Assembly (NCBI GenBank): GCA_036873135.1
Contig: JAPTYO010000007.1
Location: 15,420,763-15,484,762 of the forward strand
Origin: Clarkia xantiana subsp. parviflora
Lineage: Eukaryota > Streptophyta > Magnoliopsida > Myrtales > Onagraceae
Length of the DNA stretch: 64,000 nucleotides
Direction: 5' to 3'
Positions 11,592-23,077 of this stretch are shown here, one piece after another. Made by a program: the position numbers and the translations under genes. The notes under the pieces were generated by a model. The model was not told where the DNA came from and ran no database searches. It worked only from the letters and a program-made list of their open reading frames with translations. Each line of letters opens with the position of its first letter. Position 1 is the first letter of the stretch.

Positions 11592-14500
11592 GTATACTAG
11601 TTTGGAACTGTCAAGGTGCGGGCCAAACCTTGACAGTTCGTCACCTCGGGTTCATAGTTAAGAATCAAAGACCCGACATAGTTTTTATCTCCGAGGTCAA
11701 AAGCCAGTTACCTCGTTTGGCCCAAACCCTAGAACACCTAGGGTTCTCCCAATCTGTCCAAATACCTCCAATCGGTACCAAAGGGGGCTTAGTTCTTGCA
11801 TGGCGACACTATCATAGACTCTCGGTAGTTCGTAATACTAGTAATATCATTCAAACTACCTTACAAAGATTCCCAACATCTGTCCCGTGGGAGTGTTTTT
11901 TTATCTACACTCCGTGTCCCCCCCGGGATAAAGCTGATTTCTGGACCACGCTTACCCTATGGATCTCCTCAGTTAACTCCCCATTAATAGTCATTGGTGA
12001 CTTTAATGATGTCTGGTCACCTAGCGAAAAGTACAGCTGTTTCCCAACCATACCACAACGTCTTCTACAAGCTACTAATTGGTCTGATTCGAGTGATCTG
12101 GTGGACATTGGATTCCAAGGGCAACCATTCACGTGGAGTAACCGTAGGACACCTCCTGATCTTATTCTTCAACGGCTTGATAGGTGCTTTGCAAACATTG
12201 ATTGGCGATTATCTTTTCCGGAAGCCACCCGTTTTCACTTAGAAACGGTAGCTTCTGACCACTGTCCAATTCTCCTCCTTATACAACCAGAATCTCAGCC
12301 CCTAGGGGAAATACCTTTTCGGTTTGAAGCGATGTGGCTCCAGCATGATACCTTCATCAATACGCTCAAATCATCTTGGTCCATTCCAGTAGCTGGATCT
12401 GCCCAGCACAAGTTGGCCAAAAAGCTTAAACGTCTATCTAATAAACTTGTGTCTTGGAACAAAAATACGTTTGGAAATGTCCAAAGTCGACTTCAGGCAG
12501 CTGTGCTAGCACTTAGCAATATACAGAGATTTGACCCGACAAGCACGGAGGAGCCTACGGCCCGGAAGTTGGTGCACGACATTCATTTTCAAGAAGAAAC
12601 CATGTGGAGACAGAAGTCTAGACAACTGTGGCTAACCCAAGGAGACAGAAATACCAAGTTCTTTCATGCAAAAACAGTCGCGAGACGTCAACGATTGAGG
12701 ATTGATTGGATCTGCCAAAACGATGGGACATGGATTACTGATCCAAGAGATGTTTGCGAGCACGTTCGGGCATACTTTACCTCCTTATTTACAACTTCCC
12801 AGGAGCAGATTGACAACCCGCTCCTCAACTCCCCGTTGAACAGCCTCTCTCTTTCACATATCCCTGGTCTTATCTCCAATGTTTCCACAAATGAAATTCA
12901 AAAAGCTCTTTGGTCAATGTCTCCCGATAAAGCCCCCGGCCCGGATGGTTTCTCACCAAGGTTCTTCCAAACTCAATGGGACACGGTTGGACCTGACTCA
13001 CAAGCAGCTGTCTTTACTTTTTTCAGAACCGGTCATTTATTATGTCGCCTAAACCAAACATCAATTGTGCTTATTCCAAAGATTCCCCATCCTCAAACTA
13101 TCTCTGATTGGCGACCGATTAGTCTTTGTAATACATCTTACAAGATTATTGCAAAAATTCTAGCAAATAGGCTTAGGGCAGTTATTGGACCCCTGATCTC
13201 ACCATTTCAAAGTGCATTCATACCCGGGAGGGCTATCTCCGATAACACCCTCTTAGCCCAGGAAATGATGCATGTCATCAAGCGAAGAAGAACAGGTAAT
13301 ACTGGGCTGCTTGCGCTTAAACTTGATATGAGCAAGGCTTATGATAGGGTGGAGTGGAATTTCGTGGAACGAGTCTTACAGCGTCTAAACTTCCCCCCGA
13401 CATATGTCAACTGGATTATGCAATGCATCACCACCCCAAAGCTCTCTATCCTTATTAATGGACGTTGTACAACGCCGATTCATACTTCCCGGGGTCTTCG
13501 TCAAGGTGATCCCCTCTCTCCATACCTCTTCATTTTGTGTGCACAAATCCTCTCCCATCATCTATCTCAGGGCCAACTGTCAGGAGAAATTCAAGGAATC
13601 AGGCCTGGAAGGAATTGCCAGCGTATATCGCATCTTTTGTTTGCTGATGATAGCCTGCTTTTTCTAGAAGCGACCACACAAAACATCATCAATGTCCGCA
13701 CACTACTACAAGCATATGAGAGGTAATCAGGCCAATTAGTTAACTACAACAAATCCAGCATCTTCTTCAGCCCAAATGTTTCCACAGAACACCGACTACA
13801 TCTTTGCTCTATCTTGAACATCCCGGAGATGAATCCACATGATCTCTATCTCGGTTTACCTATGGACTGGTCCAAACAAGGTGCCCTCCTTGCTTCAAAT
13901 TTGATCAATCGAGTCTCCTCGAGGGTACAAGGTTGGATGAGTAATCTTCTCTCCCCAGCTGGGAAAGAGATCCTTATCAAGACAACTGCAGCAGCAATAC
14001 CCACTTACACAATGTCATCCATCCAACTTTCCAAAAAAGTCACATCTCAACTTGACAGCATTTTTCGCAACTTCTGGTGGAAGAACTCACCTGATCGAAG
14101 AGGCATTTGTTGGATCGCTTGGGATAAGCTCACCAGGTCAAAAAGGAACGGGATTAGGTTTCAAAGATATGCACATGTTCAATGTAGCGCTACTATTAAA
14201 ACAGGCTTGGAAGATGATCCACTCTACATCAATATGGGCATCCTGCCTCAGGCAGAAATATCTCCGAAACGACAAATTTTTCGTTGCTCGCCTTTCGCAA
14301 TCCCATTCTTCTGTCTGGAGGAATATATTACATCTCAGGCCTTTTTTGGTACAAGGAGGACACTGGAGGGTAGGTAATGGCCATCTCATTGACTTTTGGA
14401 ACGACCCATGGATACCCAACATAGGGCCCCTGTCTTCTTGGTACTTTCTCCCGGACAATCCTCCTGCAATCCCGGTTTCAACTTTCATCTCACATAGCCC

Positions 14501-15710
14501 GCCCCATTGGAATCAGCAGTAGCTAAGCCAACACATTCCAAAAGTTATAATTGACTCTATACTTGATATCCAACTTCCTCTTTTCCCAATAGCTGACCGC
14601 TTTCTTTGGAATCATCAAATCAATGGCCAATACACGGTGAAATCTGGTTACAATCTGATTCACACAGCGGATCAACAACGAAAAAATGGTGCCAACTCCA
14701 CAGCCTTGACGAGCGCTAGTCCCACCTTTTGGTCGAAATTTTGGAAACTAAATTTCTTACCAAAAGTCAAGATGTTCCTCTGGAAAGGTTGTAATTCTGG
14801 ACTCCCACTTGCTACTTCACTGGTACGTCGTAATATTCCCGTCGACCCTTCATGCCCCCTTTGCTTAACCCACCCAGAAACATGGGACCACCTTATGTGG
14901 TCATGCCCTTTTGCCTCCCGGATTTGGTTTGCCTCACACTTTGGTATCAGACCGGAAAGAACAACGTTCAGATCGGTAAATGATTGGCTTGGAATCAACA
15001 ATGCAGGTCCTCTTCCACAGAACTCGGATGCAATTCCGAATCTCATTCAGAAATGTTTTCTCATGTGGAGCATCTGGCTAGAACGGAATAGTACTGTTTT
15101 CAACGCAACAGTTCCATCCCCGGACGTCGTTTTTTCTAATTATTTACGTATTTGTTCTGACAATGATCTTTCTGTCACTATGAACACAGGGCACCCGCAT
15201 TCCACACCCGCCACAACAGTAATCACTTCACTCTCTGGTATCCTATCAGAAGGGGAGTGTTTCTTGCTCTTGGATGGGGCCGTCAGAGAATCAACTGGAC
15301 ACGTTTTTGGAGGAGCTTTACTATGTACATACCCCTCCACCTTTTTGGCAGCTTCAGCTAAATCCCTCCCAGGATCGGACCCACTTTTGGCAGAGGCGCT
15401 CGCATGCAGAACGGGACTACTTTTGGCAGCAACGTGGTCACAAAACATTTGTCCTTGTACAGTGTTTACTGACTCACTCGTGTTATTTAATTTATTGATG
15501 TCTCCTTGTTGTAATGTGGTACCTCTTTTTGGGATCCTAGATGATATTAGACATTTATCGCTTTCTTTTCCGCACATTTCCTTTCGACATGTTTCCCGTA
15601 GTGTTGTCAGTCTTGCCCACAGATTTACGCGCACGGCAGCCTCAACAAACACAACGGGGACCTGGGACGATCCACTAACCCTCTCTCGGGTGGGTAGTTC
15701 TAGTTGGTAG
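11588..15710 (+). pseudogene. LINE ORF2 (endonuclease, reverse transcriptase, RNase H), three lesions
   Basis: Replication polyprotein of the LINE. The N-terminus ILVWNCQGAGQ with ISEVKS, GDFND and SDHCPI is the APE-like endonuclease. The RT region includes APGPDGF, LKLDMSKAYDRVEW, LRQGDPLSPYLF and the catalytic LLFADDSLLFL. Later come a zf-RVT region (CPLCLTHPETWDHLMWSCPF) and a C-terminal RNase H domain (LLLDGAVRESTGHVFGG...FTDSLVLFNLL). Lesions: an in-frame TAA at 13724-13726 just after the RT core (AYER|SGQLVNY), a frameshift near 14140-14150 (TRSK then GLGFKDMHMF in the +1 frame), and a TAG at 14520-14522. After each break the same protein resumes, so these are point lesions in one ORF rather than separate genes. 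Confidence 0.9.
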
Positions 15711-15818
15711 TTTTCTTGAGTTATTTTCTGTACTTTTCTTTCAGTTGCTTGTTTGTAATCGGATGTTTGTTGTTATTGAATGACATTTCGTACCAAAAAA
15801 AAAAAAAAGGTGTGAAGT

Positions 15819-16097
15819 AAAAATCGCCCAAAACACCACTTTAAAAAAAATATGGATCATGGATGGGATTTTTTTTTTTTTGGTTAAAGGGTATATTGGT
15901 AAACTTTTATTTTGTTCAATTTAGTCATTCAATTTATATACCTAACTTTTGAATTGCAATTTAGTCTCTAAAACGTAAAAACTAATTGAATGTAATTACA
16001 TCTCTATATATAAAAGAAAATAAAAATAGATATAATAATATTTGTTGAATATATATAAGAGTACGTAAATATATATAAGATTTTTACATAAGAAAAG

Positions 16098-16152
<55 letters not shown>

Positions 16153-16358
16153 CCGTAGATACGTACCTTTGAGAATTAATGTTCGAGGTTCTTGACCTGA
16201 GCCTTGAACCTCAATAGTTCTGGTAGTTGTTCTGCGTCGTAAACCCCCAAAATTATAAAATAAAACATATTTTTATCCATAAAACAATGAATGAATATAT
16301 ACGTGTATGTTGGCAAAAAAAAAATATACGCGTATGTATTTTAGAACTGAGGATCTTA
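15819..16358. repeat. AT-rich spacer with a (TA)n tract at 16100-16149
   Basis: Sequence directly after the LINE target duplication. It contains a T run, an AT-rich stretch of a type common in dispersed plant repeats, and a TA microsatellite of about 25 units at 16100-16149. No gene seen. Confidence 0.8.
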
Positions 16359-17036
16359 GGGGACGTTTGGATTGAAAGTAATGTGAGATTACTTAAAATG
16401 TGAGATTACAAGTAATGTGATATTACTTGAAATGTTAGATTACAGTGTTTGGTTGTGCTGTAATGTGGAGTGTAATGTTAGATTACAGTGTTTGGTATGT
16501 GTTGTAATATGCATTGTAATGTGACTTTATTATTATTATATTAATTTATCGAGAGTATATTATATCTTAATATGATAAGATTTAAAAAAATATATATTTT
16601 TTGACAAAAATTAACTTCTTAAAGTTTATATTTTGTCGTTAATACTATAGTCATTTATGAATTCTAAAAATAAAATATATAAACTCAATATGCACAACTA
16701 TTAAAATTCTAATAGTTAAAACATTATATGTAGTTTTATAAGATAATTTTCATAAAAAAATGCATTGAAACTACTTTACTCATTTTATACGAACATCATG
16801 TGCATTATTATTTATTATAATAATGAGTTATGAAGTAGATAAAAAAAAAAAAACTACTAATAATAACAAAATTATTATCATAATAAGGTATAATGATAAT
16901 ACAAAGTATTTTGTCTATTTAATAAATATTAATAAAATAATAACACTCCGTAATGTTGGACGTAATCTCACATTACGTTGAATGGAGTTTGGACGTAATC
17001 TGATATTACAATAGACATTACATTACAATGCACATT
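16359..17036. mobile_element. MITE-like AT-rich repeat with TGTGAGATTAC subterminal repeats
   Basis: Begins GGGGACGTTTGGATTG, a start typical of PIF/Harbinger-like or related MITEs. It carries several copies of (A)TGTGAGATTAC or TGTTAGATTACAG near the left end and the complementary forms (GTAATCTCACATTACG, GTAATCTGATATTAC) near the right end. The core is AT-rich without ORFs. The right part, read in complement (CGTCCAACATTACGGAGTG followed by TTATTATTTTATTA), recurs three times inside the 13-bp array at 61.7-64 kb, so both belong to one repeat family. Exact boundaries and TSD are not resolved. Confidence 0.6.
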
Positions 17037-18603
17037 CAGGGGCGTAGCTACGTACAACTGAGGGCAGTGTTATCAGAACCGGACCGGACACTGAACCGGT
17101 CAGGTGTCCGATTCCCGGTTCGTTCGGTCAGACCCAGTTCAAATTCGGTCCGACCGGAATAATAAGAAAGGCCATAAATATCGAAGTAGAATCAACCCAC
17201 CCTATATATTCTCTCACTTATCTCTCATCCCACCCTTAACTTCTCTCTCCCTCGTCCCCACCCTCCCGTCTCTATCCCTCATCTCTCTCATTTCTCTCTC
17301 TCACTTATCTTTCCCTCCCTTCTCTCGCCCCAACCCATTTCTACCGTCTTCTTTGTCCCGTAAGTATTTGCCGTGAAAGAAAGAATGATGGAAGGTTTCC
17401 TTGAAAGAAATAATTTAAGCAAGTCCTGAATGGCAACAGTGTGGTGGCTGAGGCGCGGTGGTTGGCACGGGCACGATGGAACCGTCACTTGTTCTTCGGA
17501 TGTACTTCTAAGGCCATACATGGAAATTTGTGATTGGCTACGACCTGCGAGATTGGCGGCGAGGATGCGGTGAGACTGCGGCGTGGGGCGACCGGGCGAC
17601 TGAGCTGGCCTGAGACGACTTCGATCCTGGCCGAGAGCTGCTGGCTGCGCCGCTACGATTCTATTCTCTTCTCCAGCTAGGGTTCTTTCTACAGTTCTCT
17701 CTTCTCTGAATTTAGTCGATAGATGCTCTGCAAACTGCAATACGCTGCCGTTTAGCATTTTCGAGTTTTTTGTTTTTTTTAATGCCGAACCGCCCGGTCC
17801 GCCCAGAACCGGCCGGTTCTCGAAAAAATTGGGTAACGAACCCGATTCGCTTCCTTGCCGGTCTTTTTGAAGAACCGAGCCAGCTAAGGGTCCGGTTCCC
17901 GGTCGAATCGGTGGTCCGGCCCGGTTCTAATAACATTGGCTGAGGGGTTGCAACTGTAACCCCTCAACTTTAAAAAAATTAGTGGATATGTAAATGTTGC
18001 TACCCTCAATTTATGAAAAAAATGAATGTTGCACCCCGCATTTAAATAGGAAAGTGGTGCAACATTAAATATGAATGTTATGTATATGTATATCTTATTT
18101 AACTCATTATATTTAATATATATATATATAGTTTGTATGTATAAGTGCATATCTAAAATTATATATGACTATCTAAGTGACAATATATATTTATTCAAAT
18201 AAATATATACAAAAGTATTACAAAAAAAAAAATCTGCAAAATCTATTTGTCCATAACGTAGTTCAATGAGCGGTAATTTGACGAATGATTTTTTGGTGAT
18301 AATGAGGATGTTATGTTTTATTTTCAAAGTATGAAAAATCGTAATAGTCATTGTAATTTTTTTTAACTTTTAAATTATTAGACTATATTTTATAGTTTTT
18401 TTTTTATATTTTTTTTTCTTTTTTCACAACTATTTTTCATTTTTTTAAATAATTATTCGTATATAATATTTTGAACTATTTACCCATATAACAATCTAAG
18501 AAAGTTCAAATACTAAAATGTGCATCAAATTTAGCCAAATACTAAAATAACCACACTGTCGCTATCTAAACAACGGCTTCGTCCCAATTTTTTTTAGGCT
18601 CTG
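17037..18603 (+). mobile_element. Degenerate hAT element (ZMYM1-like class), split by an insertion
   Basis: Starts CAGGGGCGTAGCTACG, the characteristic left end of the plant hAT class that encodes TTF/ZMYM1-like transposases. At 17065 it is interrupted by a second element (to 17938). It then resumes with a stretch typical of such left ends (CTGAGGGGTTGCAACTG...CCCCTCAACTTT). Between 18236 and 18352 a decayed copy of the transposase tail is visible (reading ...TNDFLVI and FYFQSMKNRNS in different frames). The right end is blurred near 18603 (CGTCCCA...AGGCTCTG). Most of the transposase is missing. Confidence 0.6.
17065..17938. mobile_element. Non-autonomous hAT element with CCGGTTC-rich ends (copy 1)
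   Basis: Terminal inverted repeats CAGTGTTATCAGAACCGG (left) and the complement of CAATGTTATTAGAACCGG (right) start with CA and end with TG as in hAT elements. Flanking 8-mers are ACTGAGGG (17057-17064) and GCTGAGGG (17939-17946), an 8-bp TSD with one mismatch. The ends are built of repeated CCGGTTC/GAACCGG words. The interior has CT-rich DNA and no transposase frame. Longer frames such as the complement of 17288-17758 do not resemble known proteins. A second copy lies at 30727-31712. Confidence 0.75.
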
Positions 18604-19054
18604 TAAAATTGAGCAACTTTTTGGGCAAACTAGTATCACCACTGAGTCGGAACAAGTCGGATTGCAGTATGTCGGAACGAATATCAATTCTGTTAAATTT
18701 AATAGGAGTCACTCGGGTATGCGGATATCAATTTGACAGACGTCTCCATTTTATCAACTCTAGAAATGGAGTTATTCATGTAAATATAAAAGATGGACAT
18801 GCACGGTTTCGAATTAGGTTTAGGATGTACCATAAGGGCAGGTTTGTTAACATGTATGTATGTCATAAGGGCAAATTTGTTAACATGTGTGTATGTTCCG
18901 CGAAGGACTAGCGCTCGTCGGGGGTTCCAAAGAAATACTTTGGTCTCCATAAGGAAAAGGAAATCAGATACGACCGCGGTCGTATCGGGGGGTAACCCGA
19001 AGGATAAATATCATGCGGTGGTTTATTCGGTGAACATAGCGTTGTTCTGACGAA
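18604..19054. other. Unassigned segment with a 33-bp tandem duplication
   Basis: Contains a near-perfect 33-bp direct duplication at 18831-18863 and 18864-18896, beginning CATAAGGGCA in both copies. The frames crossing it (18609-18911 and 18793-19050) are not recognised as proteins. The stretch 18900-19050 has balanced composition unlike its AT-rich surroundings and could be part of an old element. Confidence 0.5.
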
Positions 19055-19950
19055 CTATGAGTTCAACTGGAAGGGGTAGATGGGGGAGGCTAGTGGGCTG
19101 TACCGCCAAAATATAATCGAGTTTGAGCTTAAAGCGATGGACAGCATCCACGACGACGTGTGAAGAGGCGAGGATGGCCGGCGATGGGGGAGGAGGTCGT
19201 CCAAGGCGGAGCGAGGCGATGCGTGGCGGCGCGTGACAACGTGTGACGTCGCGTAGATGCGTACGGTGACGCGTGGGTGGCGCGTGGTGGCGGCTTGTGG
19301 ATGACGCGTGTTAGCGTGTGAGCGCATAGAAGGTGGACGATTGCGCGTCGATGCGCGAAGGCGGACGATTGCGCGTCGATGCGTGAAGGCGGACGATTGC
19401 GCGTGCGGAGGAGCGTGGTGGGGCTTGGCGGCGCGTAGGGAGGTGCGTGAAATCGCGTGATGTTGTGTGATGGTGCGAGGAGGCGTGTAGTGAGCTCGCG
19501 ACCGGTGCGTAGTGGGCGCGTCTGTAAGGGCGGAGGGCTTGAATGTTCGTGGGGTGGGTAGAAAGGCCCGGTTGGGGTTTGGCGAGGGTGGGTGCGTTGC
19601 TTGTGGTGGTGGTTGATGAGGTATCATGGGGTTCTTGTGCGGGCTCGGGGGAGGTGGTGGTGTGCACACTTCCGATGGGTTGCCATTGTCTCGGAGGCGT
19701 GACTGTGTCGATGTTGGGGCGGTGCGGAGGAATAGGGGGTAGCGTGCTCCCCGGTTTAATGAGACGACGACGGAATGTGGGGTGAAAGCGATGTAAAACA
19801 AGACTACCTGTGGTAGGAAGGCTTCTTGCATAGGCTTAGACTTGACTTTGGCCGGAATTAGTGCTCTACAGTTGACCTTAGAAAAAGTGTGCCGAAGCAG
19901 TGACTTCCTTCCGGAGAAAGCCATTTGAGAGCATCCAAACAGTGTCATTT
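19055..19950 (-). other. GC-rich low-complexity block with a possible captured gene fragment
   Basis: Abruptly GC-rich DNA made of GCGTG-type words. It includes three tandem units of about 27 bp at 19330-19405 (GGCGGACGATTGCGCGTCGA). On the minus strand the upper end (19948-19800) reads like the start of a real protein: a basic, hydroxylated leader (MAFSGRKSLLRHTFSKV) resembling an organellar presequence, then IPAKVKSKPMQEAFLPQ. It ends at a plausible donor, CACAG|GTAGTC, near 19805. The source gene was not recognised. This may be an exon fragment caught in a repeat or the first exon of a dead gene; the His/Pro/Thr-rich frame that follows is probably a composition artefact. Confidence 0.4.
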
Positions 19951-20062
19951 ATTTAGTTCTCTTCCAAATTTGTTCCGTTGAAATGGAAGGGATTGGTTGA
20001 TCGAAATATATGAAATGCTCTAAAAATATAATAAACAAATTACAATCAGACATTTAATTCCC

Positions 20063-21060
20063 CAAATAATTATTTTGATTGATAGGGTGGGTGACGTTGA
20101 TGAAGTATGAACAACGGAGGAATAGGATGTTCTGTAAAAAGATCAGACATTTAATTTCCGAGTGAATGCCCGAATTAGGCTTCTTCATCAAACTATTTCC
20201 CAAACTAGCTTCTTTAGAAACAAATTCCCAAAATATATTTTTTATTTTTTTAAATAATATATATTAATTTCTTTACATCCTAAAGTTTACATTATGTTAC
20301 AAATGAACCCTGAAAGGAAAATAATACAAATAAGATAAGAAAATAAGAAAAAAAAATTAAATGTATGAAAAGAATAAAAATTGAAATAGAAAATAATCAA
20401 TTAAGGTAAATGATGAAAATGTACAATAAAAAATAATCAAACATTTTTTTTTTTTGTAGATTTTAATTCTTAAAAGAATAATGAAGATAAATAAGTTTTG
20501 AAACAAATATATAATGATATAAAAATTATTCATTAAAATTATGAAAAAAAATATAGTCATTAAAATCCATTCTTAAATGTATTATGTGGATTTTAATAAA
20601 TTTAAATTTGTTATTTTTTCAGTCACTAATTATATAATTTTATAAAATTAACATGTTTTATTTAGAATTTATGTACCCTTTTATTTTTATATTTTTATAC
20701 TTAAAAAAAATCAAGAACATTTAGTTTTTTACATTTTGTATCACCGTTTTTTTATAAATTATATATTTTGCATATATTTTTGAATTTTTTTCACGCGTAC
20801 TAGTTTATTAATTTTTAGATATATAATCATATTAATTTTTCAAATTTTTTCATATTTTTCTTGTATTATAATTATTTTTAAGATCAATTGTAACAAAATA
20901 TAAACTTTGGGATATAAAGTAAAAAATATAAATAATAAAATAATATAGTTTAAGAATTAGTTTCTAAAAAAGTTTAGTTTAAATATTTTTGATTGAGAGG
21001 GGTGGGTGACGTCCATATTGTATGAACAACGAGGAATAGGATGTTCTGTAAAAAGGGAAA
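20063..21060. repeat. Pair of ~75-bp direct repeats bracketing AT-rich DNA
   Basis: The segment at about 20070-20145 (TTTTGATTGATAGGGTGGGT, GACGTTG, GTATGAACAACGG, AGGATGTTCTGTAAAAAG) recurs at about 20985-21053 with small changes (TTTTTGATTGAGAGGGGTGG, GACGTCC, GTATGAACAACG, AGGATGTTCTGTAAAAAG). About 0.84 kb of very AT-rich DNA without genes lies between them. The right copy sits about 160 bases upstream of the CP29-like gene, in its promoter. Confidence 0.8.
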
Positions 21061-21111
21061 TATCTACAAATAATAATAAATTTAAATCGAAAAATTATCC
21101 CCCTCTCTTAC

Positions 21112-21120
21112 TATATATAA
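21112..21120 (+). promoter_or_regulatory. TATA box of the CP29-like gene
   Basis: TATATATAA lies 97 bases before the ATG at 21217. A pyrimidine-rich leader (21125-21210) follows, typical for a highly expressed plant nuclear gene. Confidence 0.65.
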
Positions 21121-21216
21121 ACATGCCTTCGTTACCCTTCTTCAACCCTTACACTGCTCACTCTTCCCTCGCTGCCTCCTTTCCCCCAAAACCTTATCCA
21201 CAGCTCTCAAGCAGCC

Positions 21217-23030
21217 ATGGCAGTCTCTTCTCTATCCCTTATCCTCCCCTCCCTCTCCCCCAAGACGGTATGCCTTGCCGTTGCTAAGCTTTCTCCTGTA
21301 TCTCTGTCCTCTTCACTCGCTCTCAGGCTCAGTGTCAAGCCTCTATCGGTTTCTTCCTCACGCCTTTCCTTCTCCGCGCCTTCGCAAACCTTATCCTCAC
21401 GTTTCGTCTGCAACGTCGCTCTTTCGGAGGAGCTGGAGGAGGAGGATGATGTCCAAGAGAGGCGATTCTCGCCGTCCCCTGACCTCAAGCTTTTCGTCGG
21501 TAACCTTCCGTTCAGCGTCGACAGCGCTCAGCTCGCCGAGATATTCGAGGGCGCGGGAAATGTTGAGATGGTTGAGGTACGGCTTTCTATCCATAGTTTG
21601 TTAATAATGGTTAGCTATAATTAGTTATGTCCTTCATTTCATCGAAGTGCTTCAAGTTAGCAATCTTAGTGAGCTTCAATTTTCGTCTAAGCATGGTAGA
21701 GAGATTGGATAAGGTTAAATTTGGAGTTGAGTTTTCATTCTTGCAGTCGATTGTGATGTTTCATGGCTTAATTCTGTTATGTGAAAATGATGTTAGCAAT
21801 TTGGTAATGGAATTGGCAGGTGATATACGACAAAGAATCCGGCAGGAGCAGAGGTTTTGCATTTGTGACCATGTCTACTGCTGAGGAAGTTGAATCAGCT
21901 GTTCAGCAGTTCAATGGCTATGTGAGTGGATAAGACAAGCTACTTTTTTTGAATTATCATACTCTTTTCTTATTGAATCTTCCTAAATTTTTAGTTGAAT
22001 GGTTGCCTTTGAAATCCATGCTATTTTATACATATTATAATGACCTAATATGAAGATATAAATATTTGTCTTCTGTTGTGAGCTAATTTGAATTAGTAGT
22101 CATTCAATTTTAATTAGTAGTCGTACATATTCGGCAAAGCATTTCTAAGTCTTTCTTGGAAGTAAGAAGAAAGGATTATGAAGTTTAAATTAAGTGTACA
22201 AAGAAAAAAAATGGAATATGCGGATGAACTGTTTTCCTGGTGAGGATATTCCTTATGTTTTAATGACTTGCATTTTTGTTACATAGCACATGACTGTATT
22301 TTAATCAGAAAATCTTTTGGCTTTCGGCAGGAAGTTGATGGGAGACAACTGAGGGTTAATTCAGGACCTCCTCCCCCGAAGCGTGATGGCCCCCCACCTA
22401 GGATGGGTGGTAGGACTGGATCTAGTTTTGGTGGTGGGTCAAGTTCCGGTGGTAACCGTGTTTATGTGGGAAACCTGTCATGGGGAGTGGATGATATGGC
22501 ACTTGAAACCCTCTTCAGTGAGCAGGGTAGAGTTGTCGAAGCCAAGGTGGTCTACGACCGGGAGACTGGAAGGTCGAGGGGATTTGGTTTCGTAACCTAC
22601 AGTTCTTCCAATGAGGTTGACAGTGCTGTTGAGTCTTTAAATGGAGCTGTGAGTACAAACTTCTATCTACCTTGTTGGTTGTGAATTTTTGCCTGTTTAT
22701 TTAAATATTAAGTTTTTTTCTTAAAAATTGTTCATATATATTAGTATGCACATCACCTGAAACATCCAGGAGACTAGAAATCATTAAAGTTGAAAACCTG
22801 GTTATCATCTCATTATTATGTTAATTGGACTTATACATTTGTGCTAGTTGTCGATATCAGCCAAATGTTATATGTACTTTATATATTTGATTCTACTTTT
22901 GGCATCTGGCTGGGTTGATTCTTTTCTCATTGAACTGTATTGATTCTATGTAATCTTATTTTTACAGGATTTGGACGGAAGGGCTATTCGAGTCAGTGTG
23001 GCAGAAGCAAGGCCGCCCAGGCGATTTTGA
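21217..23030 (+). CDS. Chloroplast 29-kDa-type ribonucleoprotein (CP29-like), two RRM domains
   Basis: Nuclear-encoded chloroplast RNA-binding protein; the family stabilises, processes and helps edit plastid mRNAs. Four coding exons with clean GT-AG borders: 21217-21576, 21820-21921, 22331-22648, 22968-23030, giving 280 residues. Residues 1 to about 65 form a Ser/Leu-rich transit peptide ([15 protein letters not shown]...). An acidic segment [11 protein letters not shown] follows. RRM1 has RNP2 LFVGNLPF and RNP1 [12 protein letters not shown] Gly/Pro-rich linker ([26 protein letters not shown]) precedes RRM2 with [12 protein letters not shown] and [11 protein letters not shown]. The C-terminus AEARPPRRF matches the CP29 group (A/B), not CP28, CP31 or CP33. 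The domains are complete and the gene looks functional. Confidence 0.95.
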
Positions 23031-23077
23031 AGATCCAACATAAATTATTTTGTGAATCAGGAAAAAGATGATTCAGA

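Larger units (their letters stand above)
9066..15807 (+). mobile_element. Full-length plant L1-type LINE retrotransposon with TSD
   Basis: Non-LTR element of about 6.74 kb. It is flanked by an 11-base direct repeat AGGTGTGAAGT at 9055-9065 and 15808-15818 (its first A could belong to the poly(A) tail). It ends in a run of about 14 A. The order is 5' leader (9066-9366), ORF1 with DUF4283 and a CCHC knuckle, then ORF2 with APE-type endonuclease, reverse transcriptase, zf-RVT and RNase H. An exact TSD and a preserved tail suggest a moderately recent insertion, yet both ORFs carry inactivating changes, so the copy should not move on its own. Confidence 0.93.

Noticed and set aside
17104..17758. 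ORFs inside the hAT MITE as captured genes
   Set aside because: CT-rich and CCGGTTC-rich composition explains the open frames; no domain seen.
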